Positions 16,114 to 24,987 of a stretch of DNA of 64,000 bases are shown piece by piece. The stretch is from positions 3,596,001-3,660,000 of the forward strand of contig OZ244139.1 of assembly GCA_965216205.1 (NCBI GenBank), written 5' to 3'. The notes under the pieces are model-generated. The model worked only from the letters and a program-made list of their open reading frames with translations. It was not told the DNA's origin and searched no databases. This DNA is from CADEDH01 sp965216205. Its GTDB lineage: Bacteria; Actinomycetota; Acidimicrobiia; Acidimicrobiales; SZUA-35. Position 1 is the first letter of the stretch; each line of letters opens with the position of its first letter. Position numbers and translations under genes: made by a program.

Positions 16114-19100
16114 GTGACGAGGCAGATCGCGTGCGGGCACTGCGGTGGGACCCACGGGTCGGTGGCCGAGGTCCGGACGTGCGCCAAGCAACATCCGGCC
16201 GCGGCCCCGATCGACGAGTCGACCGACCCGCCGCCCTATCGGCCGACCGAGACCCCGACCCACGGGCGGACCGAGACCCCGACCCACGGGCGGACCGACC
16301 GGCCGGGCAAGGCTCCGCCCCGCCAGCCGGCTGCGGCGTCGCCGGCGATGGACATCGCTCTCCACCGCGACATCGACGCGCTCGCGGGTCCCGACTGCCT
16401 GGGTCGCAGCGTGCTGGTCGCCCCGGGCTCGCCGGTACCGGCGCCATGGCGCACCGCGAGCACGGTGTCGGCTTCGGCCGGGAGCGACACCGCGACCATC
16501 GACCGGCTCCACCGAGCGTGGCGGGAGCGTGAGCGGCTCGTGATCGAGTGGTCGGGTGAGCTCCCACCAGCCGACTCGACCCGGTCCGAGCCCTTCCATC
16601 AACTCGACCCTGCAGCCGAGCTGCCCGGCGAGCGGCTGCGGTTCGCCGTCACCGCCAACGCCGTGAACCTGTTGGGTGATCGCCCGACGTTCGAGCCGAT
16701 CTCGCTCGCGGTGGCGGCCGGCGCCGAGGCGACCACCGGTTCCGCCAGCGGTGACGCTCTCGCCCTGGGCGCGGAGGTCCTCACCGATGGCGGTCCACTG
16801 GCCGCCCACGACGCCCTCGAGCTCGGCTCGCTCCCGGTCGTGCCCCGGGTCCATCTGGTCGCCGGCAGCACCCGCCCACAACGGCCCGACCCCCCGGTTC
16901 CCGGCGCCGAGCTGGCCGCCGACCAGCTCGCGGCGGTGGCCCACGCCGGCGGCCCGGCGAGGATCATCGCCCCCGCCGGTTCCGGCAAGACCCGCGTCCT
17001 GACCGAGCGCACCCGCCACCTCATCGTCGACCGGGGCATCGACCCCGCCGCAGTGTCGCTCGTGGCGTACAACCGACGAGCCAGGTTCGAGATGAGCGAT
17101 CGTCTCGCCGACATCGACGGTCTCGACATCCGAACGCTGAACAGCCTCGCGCTCGCCATCGCGACCGGCTCGGGACCGTTCGCCCGGTCCGGGGCGAATC
17201 GCCCCCTGACCACGATCTCCGAGCTCGACGCCCGCCGCATTCTCGACCGGGTCGTCCCCGGGCGACGCCGGCGACAGCTCACCGACCCCCTCGAGCCGTG
17301 GATCGACGCGCTGTCGGCCTGCCGCCTGGGCCTCCGCGATCCGGAGGAGATCGAATCGGCGTACGGGGGTGACATCGCCGGGTTCCCCGACGTTCTGACC
17401 GCCTACCGGGGTGAGCTCCGGCGGCGCGGCGAACTGGACTTCGACGAGCAGATCCTGACCGCGCTCGAGCTCCTCCTCACCGAGCCCGAGGTGCGGGCGG
17501 TGGCGAGACGGGTGACGCCCCTCCTCCTGATCGACGAGTTCCAGGACCTGACGCCGGCCCACCTGCTCCTCATCCGGATCCTCGCCGGCCCGGCGGGCGA
17601 GGTCGTGGCCGTCGGCGACGACGACCAGACGATCTACGGCTACTCGGGGGCGAGCCCCGAGTGGTTGGTCGACTTCGACCGGTTCTTCCCCGGCGCGGCC
17701 GACCACCCGCTGACCGTGAACTACCGCTGCCCCGACGAGGTCGTCACCGCGGCCGCGAACCTCCTGTCCCACAACCGGTACCGGGTGCCCAAGACGATCC
17801 GGTCGGCCTCCGGCCGCCAGGCACCACACAGCCATCCACCCAGCCAGGCGCTGCTCGTCAACACCACCGACGACCCGCAACGGAGGCTCGTCGGCCACGT
17901 GGAGCAACTGCTCGCCGGTGGCGCTGAGCCCGACGACATCGCGGTGCTGGCGAGGGTCAACGCAGCGCTGCTGCCGGCGGTCGTCTACCTGGCCGACGCT
18001 GGCATCCCGGTGGCCCGACCGGTAGGCGTCGACCCGTCGATGCTCGAGCGGTCCGGGGTGGGCGCAGCCTTCAGCTGGCTCCGGCTCGCCGCGGCGCCCG
18101 AGAAGCGGCTGCGGGCCGACGACCTCAGGATGGCCGTTCGCCGTCCGCCCCGGTCCCTCCACCCCCGCATCGCCGACTGGGTCTGTGAGCAACGTTCGGT
18201 CAAGGACCTCCACGGGCTGGCCGGCCGGCTGAACAAGGAGCGGGAGGCGCAGATCGTGACCGAGCTCGCGAACGACATCGACCAGCTCCGAGCCCGGGCG
18301 GATGCCGGGGCGTCGACGGTCGAGCTGCTCGACCAGATCTACGACGAGATCGGCCTGCTCGGTGCCGCCTCCCAGCTCGACCAGTCGCAGCGGACAGCCC
18401 GCCGCGCTGCCCACGCCGACGAGCTGGCAGCGATACGGGCGCTGGCGGCGATCGGGCCGGGGGCCGACGAGCTCGAGAGCTGGACCAGCGAGCACCTCCG
18501 CTCGCTCCCCCGCACCGACGACCCCGACCGGGGACCTGCGGTCAGCGTGGCCACGATCCACTCCACCAAGGGCCTGGAGTGGCCGCACATCATCGTCCAC
18601 GATGTCCGCGGCGACCTCCACCCCCACCGGTTGGCGACCGACGTCGAGGAGGAGCGCCGCATCTTCCACGTCGCGGTGACCCGGTGCCGGAACTCGGTCC
18701 TCGTCAACGGGTACCCGCCGAGCGCAGTCCCGCCGCGCTCACCGTTCGTCGACCAGTTGGCGACGGCTCGGGAGGTCGCCCACGAACCGCTCGACGGTCC
18801 GACGTGGTCGTCACGGGACGTGACCCGCCCAACGGCTCCGTCGGCGAAGCCGGCCAGGGCGGGCAAGGCGTCGAGAGTCGAGCCGTCGACCCCGGTGGCC
18901 GCTGCGCTCCGCGAGGCACTCACGAGTTGGCGGACCGAGCGGTGCCGGGCCGACGGCGTCCCGGCGTATGTCGTCATGGACAACGCCACGCTCGACGCGA
19001 TCGCCGAAGCCGCTCCCGACTCGCTGGTGTCGCTCGGCAGGATCAAGGGGATCGGCCCCGCCAAGCTCGACCGCTACGGGTCGGACATTCTCGGCATCGT

Positions 19101-19119
19101 GGCCGACACCGTGACCTGA
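16114..19119 (+). CDS. UvrD/PcrA-type superfamily 1 helicase with N-terminal zinc-like motif and C-terminal HRDC domain
   Basis: 1001 residues. The N-terminus carries C-x2-C...C-x3-H (ACGHCGGTHGSVAEVRTC), a possible zinc site, then a low-complexity spacer with an exact eight-residue repeat (TETPTHGR twice), then about 200 residues of unassigned sequence. Helicase motifs: Walker A APAGSGKTRVL (about 287), motif II LLLIDEFQDLT (about 472), motif III VGDDDQTIYGYSGA, motif IV/V VATIHSTKGLEWPHII (about 813) and motif VI FHVAVTRCRNSVLV (about 851). An HRDC domain closes the protein (about 925-1000, ending in a helix-hairpin IKGIGPAKLDRYG). It should unwind DNA 3' to 5' in repair. The long N-terminal extension is not part of normal UvrD or PcrA. 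Confidence 0.88.
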   Translation: MTRQIACGHCGGTHGSVAEVRTCAKQHPAAAPIDESTDPPPYRPTETPTHGRTETPTHGRTDRPGKAPPRQPAAASPAMDIALHRDIDALAGPDCLGRSVLVAPGSPVPAPWRTASTVSASAGSDTATIDRLHRAWRERERLVIEWSGELPPADSTRSEPFHQLDPAAELPGERLRFAVTANAVNLLGDRPTFEPISLAVAAGAEATTGSASGDALALGAEVLTDGGPLAAHDALELGSLPVVPRVHLVAGSTRPQRPDPPVPGAELAADQLAAVAHAGGPARIIAPAGSGKTRVLTERTRHLIVDRGIDPAAVSLVAYNRRARFEMSDRLADIDGLDIRTLNSLALAIATGSGPFARSGANRPLTTISELDARRILDRVVPGRRRRQLTDPLEPWIDALSACRLGLRDPEEIESAYGGDIAGFPDVLTAYRGELRRRGELDFDEQILTALELLLTEPEVRAVARRVTPLLLIDEFQDLTPAHLLLIRILAGPAGEVVAVGDDDQTIYGYSGASPEWLVDFDRFFPGAADHPLTVNYRCPDEVVTAAANLLSHNRYRVPKTIRSASGRQAPHSHPPSQALLVNTTDDPQRRLVGHVEQLLAGGAEPDDIAVLARVNAALLPAVVYLADAGIPVARPVGVDPSMLERSGVGAAFSWLRLAAAPEKRLRADDLRMAVRRPPRSLHPRIADWVCEQRSVKDLHGLAGRLNKEREAQIVTELANDIDQLRARADAGASTVELLDQIYDEIGLLGAASQLDQSQRTARRAAHADELAAIRALAAIGPGADELESWTSEHLRSLPRTDDPDRGPAVSVATIHSTKGLEWPHIIVHDVRGDLHPHRLATDVEEERRIFHVAVTRCRNSVLVNGYPPSAVPPRSPFVDQLATAREVAHEPLDGPTWSSRDVTRPTAPSAKPARAGKASRVEPSTPVAAALREALTSWRTERCRADGVPAYVVMDNATLDAIAEAAPDSLVSLGRIKGIGPAKLDRYGSDILGIVADTVT
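16246..16293 (+). repeat. 24-bp perfect tandem duplication inside the helicase gene
   Basis: Two identical 24-base copies (ACCGAGACCCCGACCCACGG plus GCGG) encode TETPTHGR twice in the spacer between the zinc-like motif and the rest of the helicase. The exact identity suggests a recent in-frame slippage event. Confidence 0.8.
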
Positions 19120-19188
19120 GCCGGGCACCACCCGACGACCGACCCTGGCAGCCGACGTGTGTGCGAGGGCCGGACCATGAACCCTGCG

Positions 19189-19998
19189 TCAGGTGATCTT
19201 CACCGGCGTACCCAGCGGTAACGTCAGCGCCAACTCCTCGATCACCTCGTTCTCGAGTCGGATGCAACCGTGGCTCACTTCGGTGCCGAGCGACGAGGGA
19301 TCATTGGTGCCGTGGATGCCGATGATCGCCTGATCGGCACCACCGAACTCCGTCAGCACTTCGCTGAACCCCGACAGTCCGAACGCGTACGGACCATAGG
19401 GCCCGGTCGGATCGGGGGGCGCCAGCAGCTCGAGGAGGTAGAAGTCGCCGACGGGGGTCGGGGTGTCACCGGTGCCCACGGCAATCGTGGTGTCGACGAG
19501 CAGTTCGTCGCGCTCGAAGACCCGCAGGGAGTAGCTGGCTCGATCGATCTCGATCCGGTACGGGTTGCTCGTCAGCGCGACCTCGTCACGCCGGACCCAA
19601 CCGGTGCTCCCGTTCGGCTCGATGGGGAGGTAGACGTCGATCCACTCGTCGCCGGTAGCACCACCGTCGACCGCGCGGAACACCAGTGGCGACCCGGTCG
19701 GGGTCGGATGCGACAGGGAGACGACCGGGGCCGCATTGCGGTCGGGGGCCGTGCGGACGATGATCTCCGGCACGGTGGCCTCGGCAACGATGGTGTGGGC
19801 CCGCGACGACGCCGAGCCGCCGCCACCGGAAGGCGACGACGATTCGGCGTTCGGATCGACCACCTCGATCAGGGGCCGGCTCGATGACGTGGAACCGATG
19901 CCCGCCACCGGGTCGGTCGGTTGCCCGCATCCAGCCGCCAGCACGGCGACGACGACGGCAGCGACCGCTCCGATGCGGGATCGACCTACGTTGGGCAT
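19189..19998 (-). CDS. L,D-transpeptidase (YkuD domain) lipoprotein
   Basis: 269 residues. The signal peptide ends in a lipobox (AVLAAGC24), so the protein is probably lipid-anchored outside the membrane. Residues about 70-135 look like an SH3-type domain (VRTAPDRNAAPV...GWVRRDEV). The YkuD domain follows (YRIEIDRASYSLRVF onward) with the catalytic signature HGTNDPSSLGTEVSHGCIRL at about residues 235-255; Cys is the nucleophile and His the partner. These enzymes form 3-3 crosslinks in peptidoglycan. It begins five bases after the stop of the secreted protein gene upstream, so the two form an operon. Confidence 0.9.
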   Translation of the reverse strand: MPNVGRSRIGAVAAVVVAVLAAGCGQPTDPVAGIGSTSSSRPLIEVVDPNAESSSPSGGGGSASSRAHTIVAEATVPEIIVRTAPDRNAAPVVSLSHPTPTGSPLVFRAVDGGATGDEWIDVYLPIEPNGSTGWVRRDEVALTSNPYRIEIDRASYSLRVFERDELLVDTTIAVGTGDTPTPVGDFYLLELLAPPDPTGPYGPYAFGLSGFSEVLTEFGGADQAIIGIHGTNDPSSLGTEVSHGCIRLENEVIEELALTLPLGTPVKIT

Positions 19999-20003
19999 GG
20001 ACG

Positions 20004-20501
20004 TCAGCCGGTGTACTCCGGCGTGGTCACCACCGGGGCGGCCGGCGGTGCCTCTTCGAGTGCCTCGCAGGTGACCGTCAGGTTCGAGCCGACGCTCGAT
20101 CCACCGCTCGGGCCCAGCTTGATCGAGATGCTGACGGTCTCACCGAGCGTCAGGGTGCCACCCTGCGTGGTCACGGCGTCAGCGGTGTCCTCGATGCCCT
20201 CGACCGTCGTCGAGCTGTCGCCACTGGTCACGATGAGGGAGTTGCCCTCGTGCACCGAGGACTGATTGGTCACCACGACCTCGACGGTACACGAACGACC
20301 GACGAACTCGGGGGCAACATCGGCGCCGCCGACGAGCACCACATCGCCCTCCTTCCCGGAGATGAGCGTGTCGCTCAGCGGGACGTCGATCATGTCGGTA
20401 TCAGCCGAGGCCGGGCTGGACAACAAACTCCCCGCAACGGCCAGAAGGACAGCGAAAACGATGCCGACGATCAGTCGCCGACGGGATCCGATAACGCTCA
20501 C
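20004..20501 (-). CDS. secreted protein of unknown function
   Basis: 165 residues. A clear signal peptide (VSVIGSRRRLIVGIVFAVLL to SPASA) precedes an acidic beta-rich domain with two cysteines (GRSCTVEVVVTNQ and TVTCEALEE), which could form a disulfide, in an Ig-like arrangement. It ends in a Pro-rich tail. The GTG at 20501 has AGGTGG about nine bases upstream; longer versions of the frame cross the divergent sulfatase gene and are rejected. It probably leads the two-gene unit with the L,D-transpeptidase. I do not recognise the family. Confidence 0.65.
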   Translation of the reverse strand: MSVIGSRRRLIVGIVFAVLLAVAGSLLSSPASADTDMIDVPLSDTLISGKEGDVVLVGGADVAPEFVGRSCTVEVVVTNQSSVHEGNSLIVTSGDSSTTVEGIEDTADAVTTQGGTLTLGETVSISIKLGPSGGSSVGSNLTVTCEALEEAPPAAPVVTTPEYTG

Positions 20502-20684
20502 GATGTATACCCACCTTTGTGTCGTGCGCCCCAGAATCTCTCCTGCGAGGCAGAGCGTATAGATCTCCTTGGCCATGGTTGGTGATGATGAGGTGGCAAA
20601 TTCACCCAATCTGCAGGCTCGCCGGCGTCCCCCCGACCGGGCGGTCGGCCTGCAGAAGCCGCGAGCGGGGTGTAGACAGTGCCG

Positions 20685-22640
20685 ATGACCGGCGCAGCGA
20701 CCGAGCAGACCCCCGACCGGCCGAAGGCCCCCACCCCCCACACGGAACGGGCGAACGCCGCGGCGGCTGCGATCTCCTTCGACGACCCCGGCGACTTCGG
20801 TCGCGCCCGACAGGGACTCGTCGCAACCATCGACGATGGCCGGGTGGTGCTGGCCAACGGTCCCGGCGGGGGCGAGCACGTCGTGTTCGACGTCGCCAAC
20901 CACGCGTTCGTGACCGAGGCTGATGCGAGCCCCAGCTCGGTCCACCCGAGCCTGTGGCGCCAGGCCAGGCTCAACGTGAACCATGGTCTGTTCGAGGTGG
21001 CCGACGGCGTCTGGCAGGTCCGCGGCTACGACATCGCCAACATCACGTTCCTCGCCGGAACCGACGGCTGGCTGATCATCGACCCGTTGACGAACGCCCC
21101 GGCGGCCGCGGCTGCGCTCGCCCTCGCCAACTCGACGCTCGGCGAGCGCCCGGTCACGTCGATCATCTACACCCATTCGCATGTCGACCATTTCGGTGGC
21201 GTGCTCGGCGTCACCTCCCAGGAGGCGGTCGACCGGGGCGATGTGCAGATCGTGGCCCCCGAGGGGTTCCTCCGGGAGGTCATCAACGAGTTCGTGATCG
21301 CCGGCCCGATCATGGGCCGGCGGGCCGCCTACCAGTTCGGCCCGCTGCTACCGCCGGGCCCCCGGGGCCACGTCGACTGCGGCCTCGGCTCGGCGATGGG
21401 GCTCGCCCGCTCCGACCTGATCGCCCCCACCGACTCGATCACCGAGACCGGTGAGGAACGGACGCTGAGCGGCATCCGCGTGATCTTCCAGAACACGCCC
21501 GATGCCGAGGCGCCGGCGGAGATGAACTTCTTCTTCCCCGATCTCGTCGCCGGTTCACCGCTGCTGTGCATGGCGGAGAACTGCACCCACACGATGCACA
21601 ACCTGTACCCGATCCGTGGGGCCCAGACCCGCGACGCACTGGCCTGGAGCAAGTACATCCACGAGGCGCTCCTCATGTGGGGCGACGATGCGGAGGTCAT
21701 GTTCGCCAGCCACCATTGGCCCCGGTTCGGCAACGACGATGTTCGCCACTTCCTGGCGATGCAGCGCGACCTCTATCGGTGGCTCCACGACCAGACGATG
21801 CGCCACGCCAACCAGGGGGCGGTGCCGGCCGAGATCTCGGCTGCGTTGTCGTTGCCACCGGAGTTCGACCAGTCGCACGTCCGCGGCTACTACGGCACCG
21901 TCTCCCACAACGCGAAGTCGGTCTACAACCGGTATCTCGGCTGGTACGACGGGAACCCGGCCCACCTCGACCCCCTGCCCCCCGTCGACGCCGCCCGCCG
22001 GTACGTCGAGTTCATGGGCGGAGCCGACGCCGTGCTCGAACGGGCCCGCCGCTCCTTCGACGACGGCGACTACCGGTGGGTGGTGGAGGTGGTGAACCAC
22101 GTGGTGTTCGCCGACCCGTCGAACGTCGCCGGCCGGCACCTGCAGGCCGACGCGCTCGAGCAGCTCGGCTACCAGTCCGAGTCTGCGACGTGGCGCAACG
22201 CCTATCTCATGGGCGCGAAGGAGTTGCGGGAAGGCAGCCCGGCGTGGGGGCGGGTGCCCACCCGGTCGATGGCGGGGGCGATGACGGCGGAGCAGTTGTT
22301 CGACTCGATCGGCGTCCGGTTCGATCCCGCCGCGTTCGGCAGGGCGGAGGCCACGATCAACTGGCGGTTCACCAACCTCGGGTCGGGCGGCGAGGACCAC
22401 GTCCTCGGGGTGTCTCGCTCGGCGATCCATCACACCCCCGACACCCGGGCCGACGACGCCGACGTGTCCGTCGAGCTGCGCCGTGAGGACCTCGAGGCGG
22501 CGATCCAGGATCCGACCGCCATCGACGGACCCGGGGTGACCGTCACCGGCGATCGGGCCGTCCTCGACGCCTTCCTCGCCTCCCTCGAGACGTTCACCAC
22601 CGCAGCCCTCATCGAACCCCGCCGCCCCACCGACCGGTAG
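20685..22640 (+). CDS. alkyl/aryl sulfatase, MBL fold (SdsA1/BDS1 family)
   Basis: 651 residues, the usual length of type III alkylsulfatases. These hydrolyse long-chain primary alkyl sulfates such as SDS using a binuclear zinc site. Visible: ANITFLAGTDGWLIIDPLT, then the metal motif THSHVDHFGG (about 163-172), MAENCTHTMHNLYP (further metal ligands) and FASHHWPRFGND. The C-terminal part contains the dimerisation domain (YVEFMGGADAVLERARRSF) and an SCP2-like domain from about 535. Most relatives have a signal peptide; none is evident here, so the enzyme may be cytoplasmic. Start: ATG 20685, with a GTG six bases earlier as alternative; TAGACA lies just upstream. Divergent from the secreted-protein operon. 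Confidence 0.88.
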   Translation: MTGAATEQTPDRPKAPTPHTERANAAAAAISFDDPGDFGRARQGLVATIDDGRVVLANGPGGGEHVVFDVANHAFVTEADASPSSVHPSLWRQARLNVNHGLFEVADGVWQVRGYDIANITFLAGTDGWLIIDPLTNAPAAAAALALANSTLGERPVTSIIYTHSHVDHFGGVLGVTSQEAVDRGDVQIVAPEGFLREVINEFVIAGPIMGRRAAYQFGPLLPPGPRGHVDCGLGSAMGLARSDLIAPTDSITETGEERTLSGIRVIFQNTPDAEAPAEMNFFFPDLVAGSPLLCMAENCTHTMHNLYPIRGAQTRDALAWSKYIHEALLMWGDDAEVMFASHHWPRFGNDDVRHFLAMQRDLYRWLHDQTMRHANQGAVPAEISAALSLPPEFDQSHVRGYYGTVSHNAKSVYNRYLGWYDGNPAHLDPLPPVDAARRYVEFMGGADAVLERARRSFDDGDYRWVVEVVNHVVFADPSNVAGRHLQADALEQLGYQSESATWRNAYLMGAKELREGSPAWGRVPTRSMAGAMTAEQLFDSIGVRFDPAAFGRAEATINWRFTNLGSGGEDHVLGVSRSAIHHTPDTRADDADVSVELRREDLEAAIQDPTAIDGPGVTVTGDRAVLDAFLASLETFTTAALIEPRRPTDR

Positions 22641-23052
22641 TCCCAACCCGCCCCACCCCGACCCGATGGCGGCCCCAAGCCTCGACCCAACCGCCAACGC
22701 GTGCCGACCCCAACCCGCCCCACCCCGATGGCGGCCACAAGGCCCACAACCGCCAACGCGTGCCGACCCCAACCGCCCCACCCCGATGGCGGCCACAAGC
22801 CTCACCCACGACGCCCCAACCGCCAACGCGTGCCGACCCCAACCCGCCCCACCCCGATGGCGGCCACAAGCCTCACCCACGAGGCCCACAACCGCCAACG
22901 CGTGCCGACCCCAACCCGCCCCACCCCGATGGCGGCCACAAGCCTCACCCACGAGGCCCACAACCGCCAACGCGTGCCGACCCCAACCCGCCCCACCCCG
23001 ATGGCGGCCACAAGCCTCACCCACGAGGCCCACAACCGCCAACGCGTGCGGG
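22641..23052. repeat. 72-bp GC-rich tandem repeat array with G-quadruplex potential
   Basis: Between two convergent genes, a unit beginning AACCGCCAACGCGTG starts at 22689, 22748, 22818, 22890, 22962 and 23034; the last full periods are exactly 72 bases, the earlier ones 59 and 70. A degenerate partial copy precedes the first. Each unit carries CCCCAACCCGCCCCACCCC on the plus strand (22642, 22708, 22837, 22909, 22981; a variant with CC at 22767). Its complement has four runs of three or four G with loops of one or two bases, a very strong G-quadruplex pattern. The region holds no plausible gene. Its position suggests a transcription barrier or terminator, or a simple expansion; this is inference. 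Confidence 0.9.
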
Positions 23053-23061
23053 GCGGTGTCG

Positions 23062-23988
23062 TCAGGTGCAGGCGTCGCCGGTGAGGCCGCGTCCGCAGAT
23101 CACGGTGCGGCGGGCGCCGACGAGCTCGTAGGACACCACCTCCCGGTCGGCGGCGTCGGGATCGTCGAAGGTGAGGTCGAAGGTGAGCAGGAAGCGTTCG
23201 CCCTTGACGGCGTCGTCGCCGATACCGATCACGTCGACGGTGACCTCGGCGCCATCGGCGTCGAGCCCGGACAGGGGTGTGACCAGCTCGACGGCGGGTT
23301 CGGGTCCACCCGCCCGGGACTGGGCGATGTCGTCGATCAGCGCCTCGACGGTGGCGGCGGAGGTCGACGGGAGCGCGGCGGCCAGGTCGTCGAACACGTC
23401 GTCAGTGGCGCCGAGCGTGCCCAGGAACCGGAAGTTGGCCCACGCCGTCTCGCCGCCGACGGTCACCTTCCACCAGGCGGATCGGGTCAGCAGGCGACCC
23501 TCGCCCGACGAGGTGATCGCGGGCGAGACCGACTGCGGGGCGACCGTGTCGACGATCGGCGAGGACGGGCTCGGCCCCTCCCGGAAGTTGAGGACGTCGT
23601 CGTGGCGGACACCGACCACGTCGAGCCGCTCACCCGCCGGCGGGCCGATCTCGAACGGCTCGCCGGGCAGGGATCTGTCGTCGGCCGATGCCGCGGCGCT
23701 GGTGGCCGTGACGTCCGACGCATCGTCGCCGTTGTCGCCGTCGGTATCGGCCGGACCGCTGGCGCCAGCACCGCCGCCCCCGGCGTCGTCGTCGGCCCCG
23801 TCCGAGCTGTCACCCTCGGCACCACCGTCGCCGCCGTCGGCACTGCCCGGTTCGTCGCCACCGGTTCCGTCGACGACGGCGACGCCGGTCGAGCCCTCAT
23901 CGGCGCAGGCGGTCAGGGCTCCTGCGGCGACGAGGGCGAGGACGGAGACGGCTACGAACAGTGAGGAGGTGCGGCGGAGGCGGGTCAT
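23062..23988 (-). CDS. SH3-domain lipoprotein
   Basis: 308 residues. The signal peptide ends in a lipobox (AGALTAC28). A 70-residue acidic, Gly/Asp/Ser-rich linker follows, then a bacterial SH3-type domain (VVGVRHDDVLNFREGPSPSS, about 125-195), then an all-purpose beta domain with a terminal pair of cysteines (ICGRGLTGDAC). Bacterial SH3 domains usually bind cell-wall peptides, so a wall-associated role is likely. ATG at 23988 is preceded by CAGGGG six bases away. Its stop lies ten bases from the tandem repeat array. Function unknown. Confidence 0.75.
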   Translation of the reverse strand: MTRLRRTSSLFVAVSVLALVAAGALTACADEGSTGVAVVDGTGGDEPGSADGGDGGAEGDSSDGADDDAGGGGAGASGPADTDGDNGDDASDVTATSAAASADDRSLPGEPFEIGPPAGERLDVVGVRHDDVLNFREGPSPSSPIVDTVAPQSVSPAITSSGEGRLLTRSAWWKVTVGGETAWANFRFLGTLGATDDVFDDLAAALPSTSAATVEALIDDIAQSRAGGPEPAVELVTPLSGLDADGAEVTVDVIGIGDDAVKGERFLLTFDLTFDDPDAADREVVSYELVGARRTVICGRGLTGDACT

Positions 23989-24078
23989 AGCCCCTGCAGC
24001 GTACTTTCGCCTCGCCGCCCGGTCGGCCACCCGGCTCCGGCGGGCAATCGAGGCGCCGCACCGCACCGGGGTCGACGA

Positions 24079-24975
24079 TCAGGGATCGACGAGGCGACCC
24101 CGCTCGTCGCGGACCTCCGGTCCCTTGACCCGGGCTCGTCCGTCGCCGAACTTCGCGTCGCGCTGGCGGAGCACCTCGTGGAGGCCCACCTCCTTCACGT
24201 CGGACACCCACTGCTTGGCCGACGGGGCGAGGTGACCGCGAGCGTCGATCTCGGCTGCGACCCGCTGCATCGTGCGAGCCCCCATCAGCTCCATCCCGAG
24301 GTTGATCACACGCTTGTTGGCGGCCAGGAGATCGCCGTCGATCATGGCCAGCCGGTCGGCGAGCTGCTCCACCTCCGCCTCCAGGAGATCGGCCGGCACC
24401 GCCTTCAGCACGAGGCCGATCTCGGCCGCTTCCGCCCCGGTCACGGTGTCGCCGGTGAGGATCAGCCGCTTGGCCCACTGCGGCCCGGCGTTGTAGAGCC
24501 AGGTCGTGATCGGGAGGACCCCGAGGTCGCGGGCGGGCGGGAAGCCGATGCTGGCGTCCTCGGCGGCGATCACCAGGTCGCACAGCCCGATGATCCCGGT
24601 TCCGCCGGCCAGGCAGTGACCGTGGACCTGGGCGATCGACGGCTTGTGCATGTCGAACAGCGGCATGAGCAGGGCCTGCATCCGCTCGAGCTGCCAGGTG
24701 TCGTCGTCGAAGCTGCGGGCGCCCCGGTAGGTCCGCTCGGGATCGCGATCGGACCCGAGGTTGCCGCCGCCGGTCAGGTCGTAGCCCGAGCAGAACGAGC
24801 GGCCGTTGCCCTTGATGATCACGCAGTGGACCGACGTGTCGTTGTCGGCCTCCCACAGCGCGTCGTGGATCTCGTGCTGGATCCGTCGGTTGAGGGCGTT
24901 GAGCTTCTCGGGCCGGTTGAGCACGATCCGGGCTCGGCCGTTCTCGACCTCGTAGATGATGTCGGTGGTCTCCAT
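24079..24975 (-). CDS. enoyl-CoA hydratase/isomerase family protein
   Basis: 298 residues of the crotonase fold. The oxyanion-hole segments are SFCSGYDLTGGG (about 65-76) and HGHCLAGGTGIIGLCDLVIA (about 120-140). In hydratases two glutamates lie in the regions corresponding to the segment after GGTG and to SIGFPPARDLGV; the second is not Glu here, so it may be an isomerase, hydrolase or a divergent hydratase. It has a charged C-terminal extension. The ATG follows TAGGAT by six bases, a hexamer that overlaps the stop of the amidase gene upstream. Acts in acyl-CoA metabolism; substrate unknown. Confidence 0.85.
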   Translation of the reverse strand: METTDIIYEVENGRARIVLNRPEKLNALNRRIQHEIHDALWEADNDTSVHCVIIKGNGRSFCSGYDLTGGGNLGSDRDPERTYRGARSFDDDTWQLERMQALLMPLFDMHKPSIAQVHGHCLAGGTGIIGLCDLVIAAEDASIGFPPARDLGVLPITTWLYNAGPQWAKRLILTGDTVTGAEAAEIGLVLKAVPADLLEAEVEQLADRLAMIDGDLLAANKRVINLGMELMGARTMQRVAAEIDARGHLAPSAKQWVSDVKEVGLHEVLRQRDAKFGDGRARVKGPEVRDERGRLVDP

Positions 24976-24981
24976 GGCCGG

Positions 24982-24987
24982 ATCCTA
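24982..24987 (-). promoter_or_regulatory. -10 hexamer TAGGAT, leaderless-type
   Basis: TAGGAT on the minus strand, six bases, then the ATG at 24975. The hexamer contains the last bases of the amidase stop codon, so the enoyl-CoA hydratase can be transcribed independently. Confidence 0.4.

Noticed and set aside
16003..18669. 888-codon minus-strand open frame
   Set aside because: Opposite the helicase, whose motifs are all intact; no family resemblance and antisense-type composition.
22641..23052. CRISPR array
   Set aside because: The whole 72-base unit repeats without variable spacers, and there are no cas genes. It is a simple tandem repeat.
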